DNA from: Bin87 sp965203985 | Lineage (GTDB): Bacteria; Chloroflexota; Dehalococcoidia; Lucifugimonadales; UBA3495 | DNA length: 64,000 nucleotides | Assembly: GCA_965203985.1 (NCBI GenBank) | Contig: CBDBDS010000007.1 | Span: forward strand, 1-64,000 | Reading direction: 5' to 3' | Shown here: positions 9,210-17,125 of the stretch, one piece after another | Layout of the letters: each line of letters starts with the position of its first letter | Position numbering within the stretch: the first letter of the stretch is position 1 | Translations under genes and position numbers: made by a program | The notes under the pieces: model-generated | What the model was told of the DNA's origin: nothing | What the model saw: the letters and a program-made list of their open reading frames with translations, nothing else | The model's database searches: none

Positions 9210-10196
9210 TTGAGCACCAGCACCCTGCTCTCTCACATCGTGCCGCTCTATGGGAAAACCGAGGTGATCGCTACCGAGGCGTTGAAGTACATACTGGAGC
9301 AGTCCGAGGCGGCGCGGCACGCACTCGAGCAAATGCTGATCACCGCTGGTGTGGAAGTAGGCTCCCTGACGGGGTTTCAGACTGAGGCACCCGGCGATGA
9401 GGGTGAACGGGTTGACTTGGTTTGTTACGACGAACACGGCACGGAACGGGTGCTGATTGAAGCGAAATTCTGGGCCGGCCTTACGGACAACCAGCCGAAT
9501 ACCTACTTGGCGCGCTTGCCTGAAGACACGCATTCCGCGCTGTTGTTTGTGGCGCCGGCGCAACGCATTGAAACGCTTTGGCCTATGCTGTGCCGGCGGG
9601 CGGAAAAACAACATAAACTCACAGTTCCTTCTGATACCCCCGCGTCAGGGGGACTGCGAGGAGTTTCAATCGACGACAATGGGCACAAGATGATGCTGAC
9701 CAGTTGGCGGGCTGTCCTAGAGCGAATGGAGTCCCAAGCGAGCCTGGCTGGCGACCGGGCGGCGGTGCGGGATATTGAGCAACTGCGCGGCTTGGCCGAG
9801 CGCATGGATATCGATGCGTTTCTGCCAATCCACGCCCACGAACTCGGCCAAGACTTCCCTCGGCGTATGCTCAATTTGGTGAGTCTCGTGGATGACGCTG
9901 GTCAGCGAGCGATTGCCAACGGTTGGGCAACGCCGGCACGCGGCGGAAGAGTGGCACAATGGTATGGCGATGGTCGATATCTACATCTTTATGGTGTAGA
10001 GGTCTGGTTCGGAATCGATATTAGACATTGGGCGGTTGGCGGCGATTCGCCGATATGGGTGCACTCCCGAGACGGCAAATGGAGTGACCCCGTTTACTTG
10101 CTGACCGGTGTAGAACACTCTGCGGTGCTAGACTCTGTAGTAGAACAACTCTCTGAGATCGGACAGAATCTTAAACGGCTGTCAGGTGAACAATGA
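9210..10196 (+). CDS. PD-(D/E)XK nuclease-like protein of unknown role
   Basis: A 328-residue protein. Residues about 55-90 contain ERVDLVCYDEHG followed by VLIEAKFWAGLT; the D...(E)xK arrangement fits a PD-(D/E)XK nuclease core, as in uncharacterised defence-linked proteins that begin with 'LLSHIVPLYGKTEVIATEAL'-like helices. The C-terminal half (from about residue 200) has no recognisable domain. The start is TTG at 9210, supported by CGGAGGGG nine bases upstream. It overlaps the next gene by four bases, although a deacetylase is not an obvious partner. Lower-GC codon use near 9900-10190 hints at acquisition, but this is weak. Confidence 0.65.
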   Translation: MSTSTLLSHIVPLYGKTEVIATEALKYILEQSEAARHALEQMLITAGVEVGSLTGFQTEAPGDEGERVDLVCYDEHGTERVLIEAKFWAGLTDNQPNTYLARLPEDTHSALLFVAPAQRIETLWPMLCRRAEKQHKLTVPSDTPASGGLRGVSIDDNGHKMMLTSWRAVLERMESQASLAGDRAAVRDIEQLRGLAERMDIDAFLPIHAHELGQDFPRRMLNLVSLVDDAGQRAIANGWATPARGGRVAQWYGDGRYLHLYGVEVWFGIDIRHWAVGGDSPIWVHSRDGKWSDPVYLLTGVEHSAVLDSVVEQLSEIGQNLKRLSGEQ

Positions 10197-11101
10197 CTGA
10201 AACCCAACGCGATTTCATCGGCTACGGCGCCAACCCGCCGATCATCCAATGGCCTAATGGCGCTCGCATCGCCGTCTCCGTGGTGGTGAACTACGAGGAG
10301 GGGAGCGAGGCGTCACTGCTGGACGGCGACGGGTACCACGAGACGAACAACGAGGTACCGTCGCCGGTGCCGGCGGGGCAGCGGGACCTGTTCAACGAGT
10401 CGTTCTTCGAGTACGGCAGCCGGGTCGGCGTGTGGCGGATCCTCAACCTGCTGGACAAGTACAGCGTGAAGAGCACGTTTTTCAGCTGCGCCGTGGCATT
10501 CGAGAGGAACCCGGAGGTGGCGCGCGCCGTGGTGGAGCGAGGTCACGAGGTTTGCGGCCACGGCTACCGCTGGGAGGAATACCACAACAAGACCCGCGAT
10601 GAAGAAGCCGAGGCAATCCGCATGACGGTTGAGTCGCTGACCCGGACCACCGGCGAGCGGCCTGTGGGTTGGTTCACCCGTTATGGTCCCAGCGTCAACA
10701 CGCGGGAATTGGTGGTGGAGGAAGGCGGTTTCATCTATGACAGCGGGGTGTTCAACGACGACCTGCCGTATTACACCGAGGTGGACGGCAAGCCGTGGCC
10801 GGTGCTTCCCTATAGCTTCGAGACCAACGACGCGCGTTTCTGGCGCGGCGGGCTCAACAGCGTGGGCGACTTCTACGAATACATGAAGGACACCTTCGAC
10901 GTGCTGTACGAGGAAGGTCGCACCCACCCCAAGATGATGTCGGTTGGTTTGCATTGCCGCATCGCGGGCCGGCCGGCACGGTCCCGGGCCCTGGATCGGT
11001 TCCTGCGGTACGCGCGCAGCCACCCCGGGGTGTGGTTCGCGCGGCGAGACGAGATAGCCCGGTGGTGGCTGGAGAACTATCCGCCCGGGACGCTGCAATA
11101 A
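10193..11101 (+). CDS. Polysaccharide deacetylase family protein (PuuE-like)
   Basis: A 302-residue NodB-fold protein. The N-terminus (RDFIGYGANPP, WPNGARIAVSVVVNYEEGSE) and GYHETNNEVP, VKSTFFSCAVAFERNPEVARA, GHEVCGHGYRWEEY and TGERPVGWFTRYGPSVNTRELV match the allantoinase PuuE/peptidoglycan-deacetylase-like subfamily. Known relatives hydrolyse allantoin or cyclic amide and acyl bonds; the substrate here is not determinable. ATGA overlap with the preceding gene at 10193-10196. Confidence 0.85.
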   Translation: MTETQRDFIGYGANPPIIQWPNGARIAVSVVVNYEEGSEASLLDGDGYHETNNEVPSPVPAGQRDLFNESFFEYGSRVGVWRILNLLDKYSVKSTFFSCAVAFERNPEVARAVVERGHEVCGHGYRWEEYHNKTRDEEAEAIRMTVESLTRTTGERPVGWFTRYGPSVNTRELVVEEGGFIYDSGVFNDDLPYYTEVDGKPWPVLPYSFETNDARFWRGGLNSVGDFYEYMKDTFDVLYEEGRTHPKMMSVGLHCRIAGRPARSRALDRFLRYARSHPGVWFARRDEIARWWLENYPPGTLQ

Positions 11102-11111
11102 CCACCGGAAA

Positions 11112-11138
11112 AAGGGACGGCCGATGCAGCCGTCCCTT
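11112..11138. terminator. Bidirectional hairpin terminator
   Basis: A 10-bp stem (AAGGGACGGC / GCCGTCCCTT, 11112-11121 and 11129-11138) with a 7-nt loop sits between two convergent genes. A-rich and T-rich flanks allow termination from either side. Confidence 0.7.
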
Positions 11139-11161
11139 CGATTTCGGCGATGCCCCGGCGT

Positions 11162-11947
11162 CTACGCGGGCCACTCGTTGAGCGCTATCACGCTGAACAC
11201 CGCTCCTTCAGCATCGCGCAGCACCGCGAAACGGGCGAAGTCGGGAATGTCCTGGGGCTCCACGATGACGCCGCCCCCGAGCGTGGTCGCCTTTGCGACG
11301 GTGGCATCCACGTCGTCAACGCCGATATAGATGCCCCAGTTGGGTGGGACCGGCCCCCAGTCCTCGCCGATCTTGAGCATTCCGGCCACCTGGACGCCGG
11401 CGACTTTGAACAGGGTGTACTCGAACGGAGTGTCCGGGTCGGGGGCAACCTCGGCGCCCAGCAACTCGGAGTAGAAACTTCCGGCAGAATCGGTGTCAGT
11501 GGTGGCCAACTCGAACCACGCAATCGCGCCGGGCTCGTGCATCTTGCCGGCCCCGGCGTGCTTCAACGGATACCACAGTCTCACGAAAGCGCCCTCCTTG
11601 TCCTGCACGATGGCCATGCGCCCGACGTCCATGACGTCGAATGGCTCCATGAGCACGGTACCGCCGGCGTTGCGGGCACGGCTTACCGCAGCCTCGAGAT
11701 CGTCCACAGTTACGTAGACGCTCCAGTGTGGGGGGAGGTTTTCCTGTCCAGGACCCGGCTCGGCCGACGCGCAGACCGGCACTCCATCGTGGCTGAACAT
11801 GGTGTAGACCATGCCCGGGCCAGCAGGATGATCGTCATACGTCCATCCGAACAGCGAACCGTAGAAGTCCTTGGCGACCTGCCCGTTCTTGCACAGCAGA
11901 TCAGCCCAGGACGGTGACCCAGATGGATATTCAGTTATCTCCGGCAT
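11162..11947 (-). CDS. VOC family protein with two glyoxalase-like domains
   Basis: A 261-residue protein made of two tandem vicinal-oxygen-chelate modules, about residues 5-125 and 135-258. Each has a 'PSWADLLCKNGQVAKDFYGSL' or 'IAWFELATTDTDSAGSFYSEL' opening followed by a YVTVDDLEAAVSRA or YIGVDDVDATVAKA helix. The relation to glyoxalase/bleomycin-resistance proteins is clear, but the substrate is unknown. ATG 11947 is preferred over the longer frame because CGGAGG lies just upstream. Confidence 0.85.
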   Translation of the reverse strand: MPEITEYPSGSPSWADLLCKNGQVAKDFYGSLFGWTYDDHPAGPGMVYTMFSHDGVPVCASAEPGPGQENLPPHWSVYVTVDDLEAAVSRARNAGGTVLMEPFDVMDVGRMAIVQDKEGAFVRLWYPLKHAGAGKMHEPGAIAWFELATTDTDSAGSFYSELLGAEVAPDPDTPFEYTLFKVAGVQVAGMLKIGEDWGPVPPNWGIYIGVDDVDATVAKATTLGGGVIVEPQDIPDFARFAVLRDAEGAVFSVIALNEWPA

Positions 11948-12049
11948 AAGTGCCTCCGTGAAAAAGTAGGCATTCAGCATAACAAGTGGATGGTCAAACC
12001 GCCGCCACGACGTGTCACCTCTTTCGAGCGGTGAAAACGGAACGCGAAC

Positions 12050-12073
12050 GGGGGCGAATGGATATTCGCCCCC
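12050..12073. terminator. GC-rich hairpin, probable terminator
   Basis: GGGGGCGAAT (12050-12059) and ATTCGCCCCC (12064-12073) form a perfect 10-bp stem with a GGAT loop. It lies just past the stop of the flavin monooxygenase at 12101 (minus strand). The stem core GGGGCGAA is shared with a hairpin at 34948, so it may also be a dispersed repeat. Confidence 0.6.
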
Positions 12074-12100
12074 GATGCAAAACCGTCTTTCCGACTTCCT

Positions 12101-13300
12101 TCAGTTGTCGGCCGGGACGGCAACCTCCACCTTCGTGTCTTTGAAGGCCGGCATGACCTCCTCGGCAAACCATTGCAGCTGCTCCAGGATGACCGACTGC
12201 GGGGTTCCCACGGGCTGGCCGACCTGGACGCGCTGGAGGCCGGGGTAGCGCTCCTCAACGCCCTTCAACAGCTCGATGATCCGGTCCGGGGGACCGGCCA
12301 GAACGCTGCCGTTTTCAATGGCGTCTTCGATGGTGGGCAGCCCGGCGGTCGGCGCCACCTCCGGGTTGCTGATGTCCAGGATCTGCTGGTCGGACAGGCC
12401 GCGGGTCAGGCGCAGGGGCCCGAACATCTTGAGATTTTCCTCGTAGTAGTGGGCGCCCTCGCGGGCAGCCTGCTCAACGGTGGGGGCGATGTGGAAGTGG
12501 AATCCGACGGCCAGGTCCTCGCCCAACTCGGCGTCGGGCTTTCCATTGCGGCGCAAGGCATCGCGGTAGCCGTGCATGATGCCGTCCATGGCGCCGCCCT
12601 CGGAAGAGCCGCCGCCGATGACACCCTTGATGCCCATTTTGGCCATGAACTCCAGGGCGCGGCCGGTTCCGCCCTGGATGGGCTGCCAGCACTCCACAGG
12701 CAAATTCTTGGGACGCGGAACCAGGGTAATGTCCTCGAGCGGGTAGCCGCGATAGGGCACCCCCTGCGGAGGGAAGTTGTAATGCTTGCCCTGGTGGGAG
12801 AAGGAACGCTCGTGGAAGGCCTTGAAGATGACCTCAACCTGTTCCTCGAACAGTTCACGGTTCGCGGGCTGGTCCATCAGGGGTGACCCGAAGGACTCGA
12901 CCTCGCGAGTGTGATAGCCGCGGCCGACGCCGAAGATGACCCGGCCGTTGGTGAGCCAATCCGCCATGGCAAAATCCTCGGCCAGGCGCAGGGGATGCCA
13001 CATGGGAGCGATGTTGAAACCGCACCCGAAGCGCAGCCGCTCGGTCACGTGCGCCAGGTGAACGATGAACATCAGGAGATTGGGGATGCACTCGTACCCT
13101 TCCGGCTGGAAGTGATGCTCCGCCATCCAGAAGGAGTCATACCCGTGCTTGTCCAGGGTTTGCGCGATGGCTACGCCCTTGTCGAAGGCGGTGGCGAGAT
13201 ACTCGTCGGAGTAGGTGCGGTCATTCACCGCAGTGCCGGCATAACCGACGTTGTCCATGTCCACGTGGCCAGCGTACAGGCTGTCGAAAGTGGTAATCAT
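12101..13300 (-). CDS. LLM class flavin-dependent oxidoreductase
   Basis: A 399-residue luciferase-like monooxygenase, distinct from the one at 5641. Signature parts: KHGYDSFWMAEHHFQPEGYE, RLRFGCGFNIAPMWHPLRLAEDFAM, LTNGRVIFGVGRGYHTREVE and LAGPPDRIIELLKGVEE. It should oxidise an organic substrate with reduced flavin and O2. It is longer than average because of an insertion around residues 140-190. The ATG at 13300 is preceded by CCGGAGG, better than the 25-residue longer option. It stands alone, with a hairpin after its stop. Confidence 0.9.
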   Translation of the reverse strand: MITTFDSLYAGHVDMDNVGYAGTAVNDRTYSDEYLATAFDKGVAIAQTLDKHGYDSFWMAEHHFQPEGYECIPNLLMFIVHLAHVTERLRFGCGFNIAPMWHPLRLAEDFAMADWLTNGRVIFGVGRGYHTREVESFGSPLMDQPANRELFEEQVEVIFKAFHERSFSHQGKHYNFPPQGVPYRGYPLEDITLVPRPKNLPVECWQPIQGGTGRALEFMAKMGIKGVIGGGSSEGGAMDGIMHGYRDALRRNGKPDAELGEDLAVGFHFHIAPTVEQAAREGAHYYEENLKMFGPLRLTRGLSDQQILDISNPEVAPTAGLPTIEDAIENGSVLAGPPDRIIELLKGVEERYPGLQRVQVGQPVGTPQSVILEQLQWFAEEVMPAFKDTKVEVAVPADN

Positions 13301-13452
13301 CAAATGCCTCCGGTAATCGGGCGCGAAAAGCGCGGTCACCGGTCCACCGCTAACGGGAACCGTAGGTGATGGCATTTTAGGTCAATGGAGACAGCGGTTC
13401 AACCGCGGCAAACCTTGAATTGTGAGGGCAACTCTGGCAAGATATCGTCATC

Positions 13453-14364
13453 ATGAAAGTTGGCGCATTTGAACTTCAGGAACCCCTGCCCGAACTGCGG
13501 GACCCGCACGTTTTCGCGATGATCCGCCCCTGGGTGGACGTGGGCAGCGTGGGCACCCTCACGCTGAACCGATTGGAGCGGTACCTCGGTTCCAAGGAAC
13601 TGGGCCGACTGCACCGGCCGGGCGAATTTTTCGATTTCACCCGGTATCGTCCCAGCATGCGGTTGGTGGACAACGAGCGGCGTGTGCGCATCCCCAACAG
13701 CATCATCCGGTACGCCACCACGGAAAACGGCCCTGACTACCTGTTTTTCCATCTCCGGGAGCCCCACGCCAACAGCGAGACGTACACCGACTCGATCCTG
13801 GAGGTCGTGGAGAAGTTCAACGTCAAACGGTACTGTCGGCTCGGGGCAATGTACGACGCCGTACCCCATACGCGGCCCCTGCTGGTTACGGGTTCGCTGG
13901 GCTCAGTGTCGCAGCTCAGGTCGGTGCCCAATCTCAAGTTGCGGGGAAGCACTTACCAGGGCCCCACGACGATAATGAACCTGGTGTCCGACGGCATCGA
14001 CAAAATGGAGATCGAGGCCATCAACTTCATGGTGCACCTCCCGCAGTACGTCCAGTTGGACGAGGACTACAACGGGACGGCGCGAATGATCGAAGTGCTT
14101 TCGTCGGTCTACTCGGAAATCCCCGCCGACCTGGCGCCCACCCGGCGCGGTCAGAGGCAGTACCGCGAGTTGAACTCGGCTGTGGAGCGCAATTCGGACC
14201 TGCAAGGCCTCATCAAGCAGATGGAAGACTACTACGACACCAACGAGGCCGAAAGCCCGGCGACCGAAGAGACCGGGAGCCAGGAAGACGCAGTAGCGCT
14301 GTCGCCGGAGATCGAGCAGTTCCTGAGTGAACTCGGTGAGGAGTTCGGCCAGCGGGACGACTAG
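13453..14364 (+). CDS. PAC2 family protein
   Basis: A 303-residue protein of the PAC2 (proteasome assembly chaperone 2) family. It begins DPHVFAMIRPWVDVGSVG and contains LFFHLREPHANSETY, KRYCRLGAMYDAVPHTRP, YQGPTTIMNLVSDG, FMVHLPQYVQLDEDYNGTARMIEVL. The last 50 residues are acidic and probably disordered, ending in a helix. Bacterial PAC2 proteins occur in Actinobacteria and Chloroflexota; their function is not settled. A monocistronic unit with its own terminator. Confidence 0.78.
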   Translation: MKVGAFELQEPLPELRDPHVFAMIRPWVDVGSVGTLTLNRLERYLGSKELGRLHRPGEFFDFTRYRPSMRLVDNERRVRIPNSIIRYATTENGPDYLFFHLREPHANSETYTDSILEVVEKFNVKRYCRLGAMYDAVPHTRPLLVTGSLGSVSQLRSVPNLKLRGSTYQGPTTIMNLVSDGIDKMEIEAINFMVHLPQYVQLDEDYNGTARMIEVLSSVYSEIPADLAPTRRGQRQYRELNSAVERNSDLQGLIKQMEDYYDTNEAESPATEETGSQEDAVALSPEIEQFLSELGEEFGQRDD

Positions 14365-14388
14365 ACAGCCCGCATCGAGCAACAAACG

Positions 14389-14417
14389 AGCCGGGTCACG
14401 TGACCCGGCTTTCGTTT
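14389..14417 (+). terminator. Rho-independent terminator
   Basis: AGCCGGGTCA (14389-14398) pairs with TGACCCGGCT (14401-14410), followed by TTCGTTTT. A classical intrinsic terminator after the PAC2 gene. Confidence 0.85.
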
Positions 14418-14435
14418 TGCGCTTCCAGGAAGCGA

Positions 14436-14510
14436 TGGTGGCGACGGATGGATTCGAACCAACGACCTAGCGCTTATGAAGCGCCCGCTCTGCCACTGAG
14501 CTACGTCGCC
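14436..14510 (-). tRNA. tRNA-Met (anticodon CAT)
   Basis: On the minus strand the acceptor stem GGCGACG (14510 leftwards) pairs with CGTCGCC, with discriminator A and encoded CCA ending at 14436. The D arm is GCTCAGTGGCAGAGC. The anticodon loop TTCATAA in a GGCGC/GCGCT stem gives anticodon CAT, and the T arm has GGTTCGAATCC. Perfect acceptor pairing means it is not the initiator type; elongator Met is most likely, but a lysidine-modified Ile2 tRNA cannot be excluded. Confidence 0.93.
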
Positions 14511-14590
14511 TACCGGGCGGCCTCGACCAGACGCCGATGCTACCGCCGACCAATCTATCGTAAGGCTCGCCCGGCCGGGTTGTCAATCGA

Positions 14591-14959
14591 ATGACGGCGC
14601 AGCATTGGCCGGGCGAAGAAGGCGCGCTGTGGCAAGCAGCCGCCGGGCTGGAGGAGATTGTGTCTGACCTATGCCGTCGGTTACAACCGTTCCCGGCATT
14701 TTTGGGGATGACTACGATACAGGCGATTGAGCTCGACCCGATGCCATCTCCGTTGCCCGACCTCGGTTGCGTCGTGCTGACGCCCGACGGCGTTATTGCC
14801 GAACTGGAGGTGACCGCCATCCCCGGCGTGGTCGGCGTGCTGGAGGTCGATCAAGTTGAGGAGTTCAAGCCGCTGGAATTGCCAGTGCAAGCGCGGCTCA
14901 CCTACCTGACCGAGGCGATCCGAGTCCTGGCCGGGGAAATCGCCAGGCGGGACGGCTAG
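14591..14959 (+). CDS. Hypothetical protein, 122 aa
   Basis: Unrecognised soluble protein. Residues 50-100 form a beta-rich region (LDPMPSPLPDLGCVVLTPDG, then VIAELEVTAIPG) followed by a C-terminal helix (RLTYLTEAIRVLAGEIARRDG). The composition looks like a real coding region: codon positions are GC-biased as in its neighbours, and the gene fills the space between tRNA-Met and moaC. It meets moaC tail to tail, overlapping by four bases. Confidence 0.6.
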   Translation: MTAQHWPGEEGALWQAAAGLEEIVSDLCRRLQPFPAFLGMTTIQAIELDPMPSPLPDLGCVVLTPDGVIAELEVTAIPGVVGVLEVDQVEEFKPLELPVQARLTYLTEAIRVLAGEIARRDG

Positions 14960-15465
14960 GAACCGGTCAGATCAACGTCGCCGGACTGGCCACCGGTCTT
15001 GCGCAGCAGGCGCACGCCGTCGATGCGAACGGCACGGTCGACGGCCTTGCACATGTCGTAGACGGTCAGCGCGGCCACAGATACGGCGGTCAGGGCCTCC
15101 ATCTCGACGCCCGTTTTGCCAGAGGTGGTCGCGGTAGTCGTTATCCGCACGCGATTTTCCTCTTCCTCAAGCTCCAACTCCACGTCAACTTTGTTCAGTG
15201 GCAGGGGATGGCACAAGGGAATGAGCTCGGAGGTCTTTTTTGCACCCATGATGCCGGCCAACTGGGCGATGGTGAGCACGTCGCCTTTCTTCATCAGGCC
15301 GTCGCGGATCAGCGCTAGAGTCGCGGGCTCCATCACCACGTACCCGCAAGCCTGCGCCATGCGATCCGTCACGGGTTTCCAGCCTACGTCGACCATGCGG
15401 GCGCTGCCGTCCTCGGCCAGGTGGGTCAGGTGGTCGGCGGGTTTGCTGGCATTTTCGGTAGTCAT
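14956..15465 (-). CDS. moaC: Cyclic pyranopterin monophosphate synthase MoaC
   Basis: A 169-residue MoaC, which converts the MoaA product into cyclic pyranopterin monophosphate in molybdenum cofactor synthesis. Motifs: ARMVDVGWKPVTDRMAQA, KKGDVLTIAQLAGIMGAKKTSELIPLCHPL, TGVEMEALTAVSVAALTVYDMCKAVDR and the C-terminal KTGGQSGD. Length is normal. The ATG at 15465 is used; the longer frame would run into moaA. It lies 10 bases downstream of moaA. Confidence 0.96.
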   Translation of the reverse strand: MTTENASKPADHLTHLAEDGSARMVDVGWKPVTDRMAQACGYVVMEPATLALIRDGLMKKGDVLTIAQLAGIMGAKKTSELIPLCHPLPLNKVDVELELEEEENRVRITTTATTSGKTGVEMEALTAVSVAALTVYDMCKAVDRAVRIDGVRLLRKTGGQSGDVDLTGS

Positions 15466-15475
15466 GAGCGCCTCG

Positions 15476-16492
15476 TCATCCGCCGATGTGGTACATCTCG
15501 ACCTTCGTGCGTGCTCCGGCTCCACCGGCTGTCAACTCGGTGCGTTCCTCTGAATAACGGTCCCGACGCACGCTCCAGGCTCCGGCGATAATGTCAGCCA
15601 GTTCAGCGTCGGACGCGCCCTGACGCATGGGTCCGCGCAGGTCAACGCCGTCGGTGGCGAACAGGCAGGTGTACAGCTTGCCGTCGGTGGAGAGGCGGGC
15701 GCGGGTGCAGTTGGCGCAGAAGGGTTGGGTTACCGAGGCGATCACGCCGATTTCTCCCGAACCGTCGCGGTAGCGCCAGCGGTTGGCGACTTCGCCGAGA
15801 TAGTTGGGCTCGGCCGGCTCCAGGGGCAACTCCGCGTCGATCATGGCGACGATCTCCGCCGCCGACACGACCTCGTCGAGCTTCCAGCCGTTGCGGTTGC
15901 CGACGTCCATGTATTCGATGAAACGGACGATGTGCCCGGAACCCTTGAAATGCCGCGCCAGGTCGACCAGGGTGTGATCGTTGACGCCCTTCTGCACGAC
16001 GGCGTTGATCTTGATCGGGTTCAGGCCCGCTTCGGATGCGCGGCCGATACCGTCCAGCACGCGGCGGGTCCCGAAACCGCGCCCGTTCATCTGCTTGAAC
16101 ACTTCGTCGTCCAGCGAGTCAAGGCTCACGGTGATCCGGTCCAGGCCGGCCTCCGACAGCTGCGTCGCCTGCTGGGCGAGGAGGTAGCCGTTGGTGGTGA
16201 GAGTGATATCGTCTGCGCCGGGAATGGCGGCCAACTGGGCGATCAGCTTGGACAGGTCAACGCGCAGCAGCGGCTCGCCGCCGGTTATCCGCAGTTTGTT
16301 GACGCCGGCATCCACGAACAGCGCCGCGAGGCGTGAGATCTCCTCAAAGGTGAGAATCTCGTCTTTCGGCAGGAACTCGTAGGCCTCGCCGAATATCTCC
16401 GCCGGCATGCAATACGGACACCGGAAATTACACCGGTCGGTGACCGAGATGCGGAGGTCGCGAAGGGGGCGGCCGAATAGGTCGGTGATCAT
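15476..16492 (-). CDS. moaA: GTP 3',8-cyclase MoaA
   Basis: A 338-residue radical SAM enzyme for the first step of molybdenum cofactor synthesis. The SAM cluster motif is C21-x3-C25-x2-C28 in TDRCNFRCPYCMP. The second [4Fe-4S] site is seen near FCANCTRARLSTDGKLYTC. The protein ends in Gly-Gly (MYHIGG), the conserved tail needed for activity in MoaA. Start ATG 16492 begins MITDLFGRPLRDLRIS, the usual MoaA start. Probable moaA-moaC unit, following rdgB on the same strand. Confidence 0.96.
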   Translation of the reverse strand: MITDLFGRPLRDLRISVTDRCNFRCPYCMPAEIFGEAYEFLPKDEILTFEEISRLAALFVDAGVNKLRITGGEPLLRVDLSKLIAQLAAIPGADDITLTTNGYLLAQQATQLSEAGLDRITVSLDSLDDEVFKQMNGRGFGTRRVLDGIGRASEAGLNPIKINAVVQKGVNDHTLVDLARHFKGSGHIVRFIEYMDVGNRNGWKLDEVVSAAEIVAMIDAELPLEPAEPNYLGEVANRWRYRDGSGEIGVIASVTQPFCANCTRARLSTDGKLYTCLFATDGVDLRGPMRQGASDAELADIIAGAWSVRRDRYSEERTELTAGGAGARTKVEMYHIGG

Positions 16493-16511
16493 TGGAATTG
16501 CGGCGGTTTTG

Positions 16512-17123
16512 CTATAGGTGCGACAGGTCCCGGAATACCCGGCGTGCCTTGCGGGCGGCATCGGCCCGGTGGCTGACGCGGTTCTTGATCTCGAGGGGCA
16601 CTTGGGCGATGGTCTGTCCTAACGATGGCAGATGGAACACGGGATCGTAGCCGAAACCGTGTTCCCCCTCCGGCTTGAATTGTATCATTCCGGCGACGGA
16701 GCCGACGACCGTGCCGATTACCGCCCCGCCGGGAGCGGCGATGGCGGTAACACAACGGAACCGAGCGACGCGCTGCTCCCAAGGCAAGCCATCCAGATTT
16801 TCCAGCAACAGGGCCAGGCGGTCGGCGTCGGACTGGCAGGCATCCCCGCCGTAACGGGCGGAGTAAACGCCGGGGTCGCCGCCCAGGGCATGCACCTCCA
16901 ACCCCGAGTCGTCCGAGATCGTGGGCAGGTTCGACAACCGGGCGTATTCGCTGGCCTTCAACCGGGCGTTGGCCAGGAAGGTGTCACCGGTCTCGTCGAC
17001 ATCCCCGGTCACCCCCGCGTCGTCCAGCGAGATTAGTTCCACCGGCCAGTCCGCCAGCAATTGCCGGTATTCCCGCATCTTCCCCTGGTTGCGCGTGGCA
17101 ACGACCAGAATAGATCCTGGCAT
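16512..17123 (-). CDS. rdgB: XTP/dITP diphosphatase (RdgB/HAM1)
   Basis: A 203-residue house-cleaning nucleotide hydrolase that removes dITP, XTP and ITP. It has the HAM1 motifs VVATRNQGKMREY at the N-terminus, ISDDSGLEVHALGG, and EHGFGYDPVFHLP with SHRADAARK near the end. Start ATG 17123 gives MPGSILVVATRN; the upstream extension lies in the intergenic stretch and has no family similarity. It sits two bases after the CoA-transferase stop. Confidence 0.95.
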   Translation of the reverse strand: MPGSILVVATRNQGKMREYRQLLADWPVELISLDDAGVTGDVDETGDTFLANARLKASEYARLSNLPTISDDSGLEVHALGGDPGVYSARYGGDACQSDADRLALLLENLDGLPWEQRVARFRCVTAIAAPGGAVIGTVVGSVAGMIQFKPEGEHGFGYDPVFHLPSLGQTIAQVPLEIKNRVSHRADAARKARRVFRDLSHL

Positions 17124-17125
17124 GG

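Noticed and set aside
14400..14594. A 64-residue frame (RWWRRMDSNQRPSAYEAP)
   Set aside because: It is the typical false protein made from the reverse complement of a tRNA gene, here tRNA-Met.
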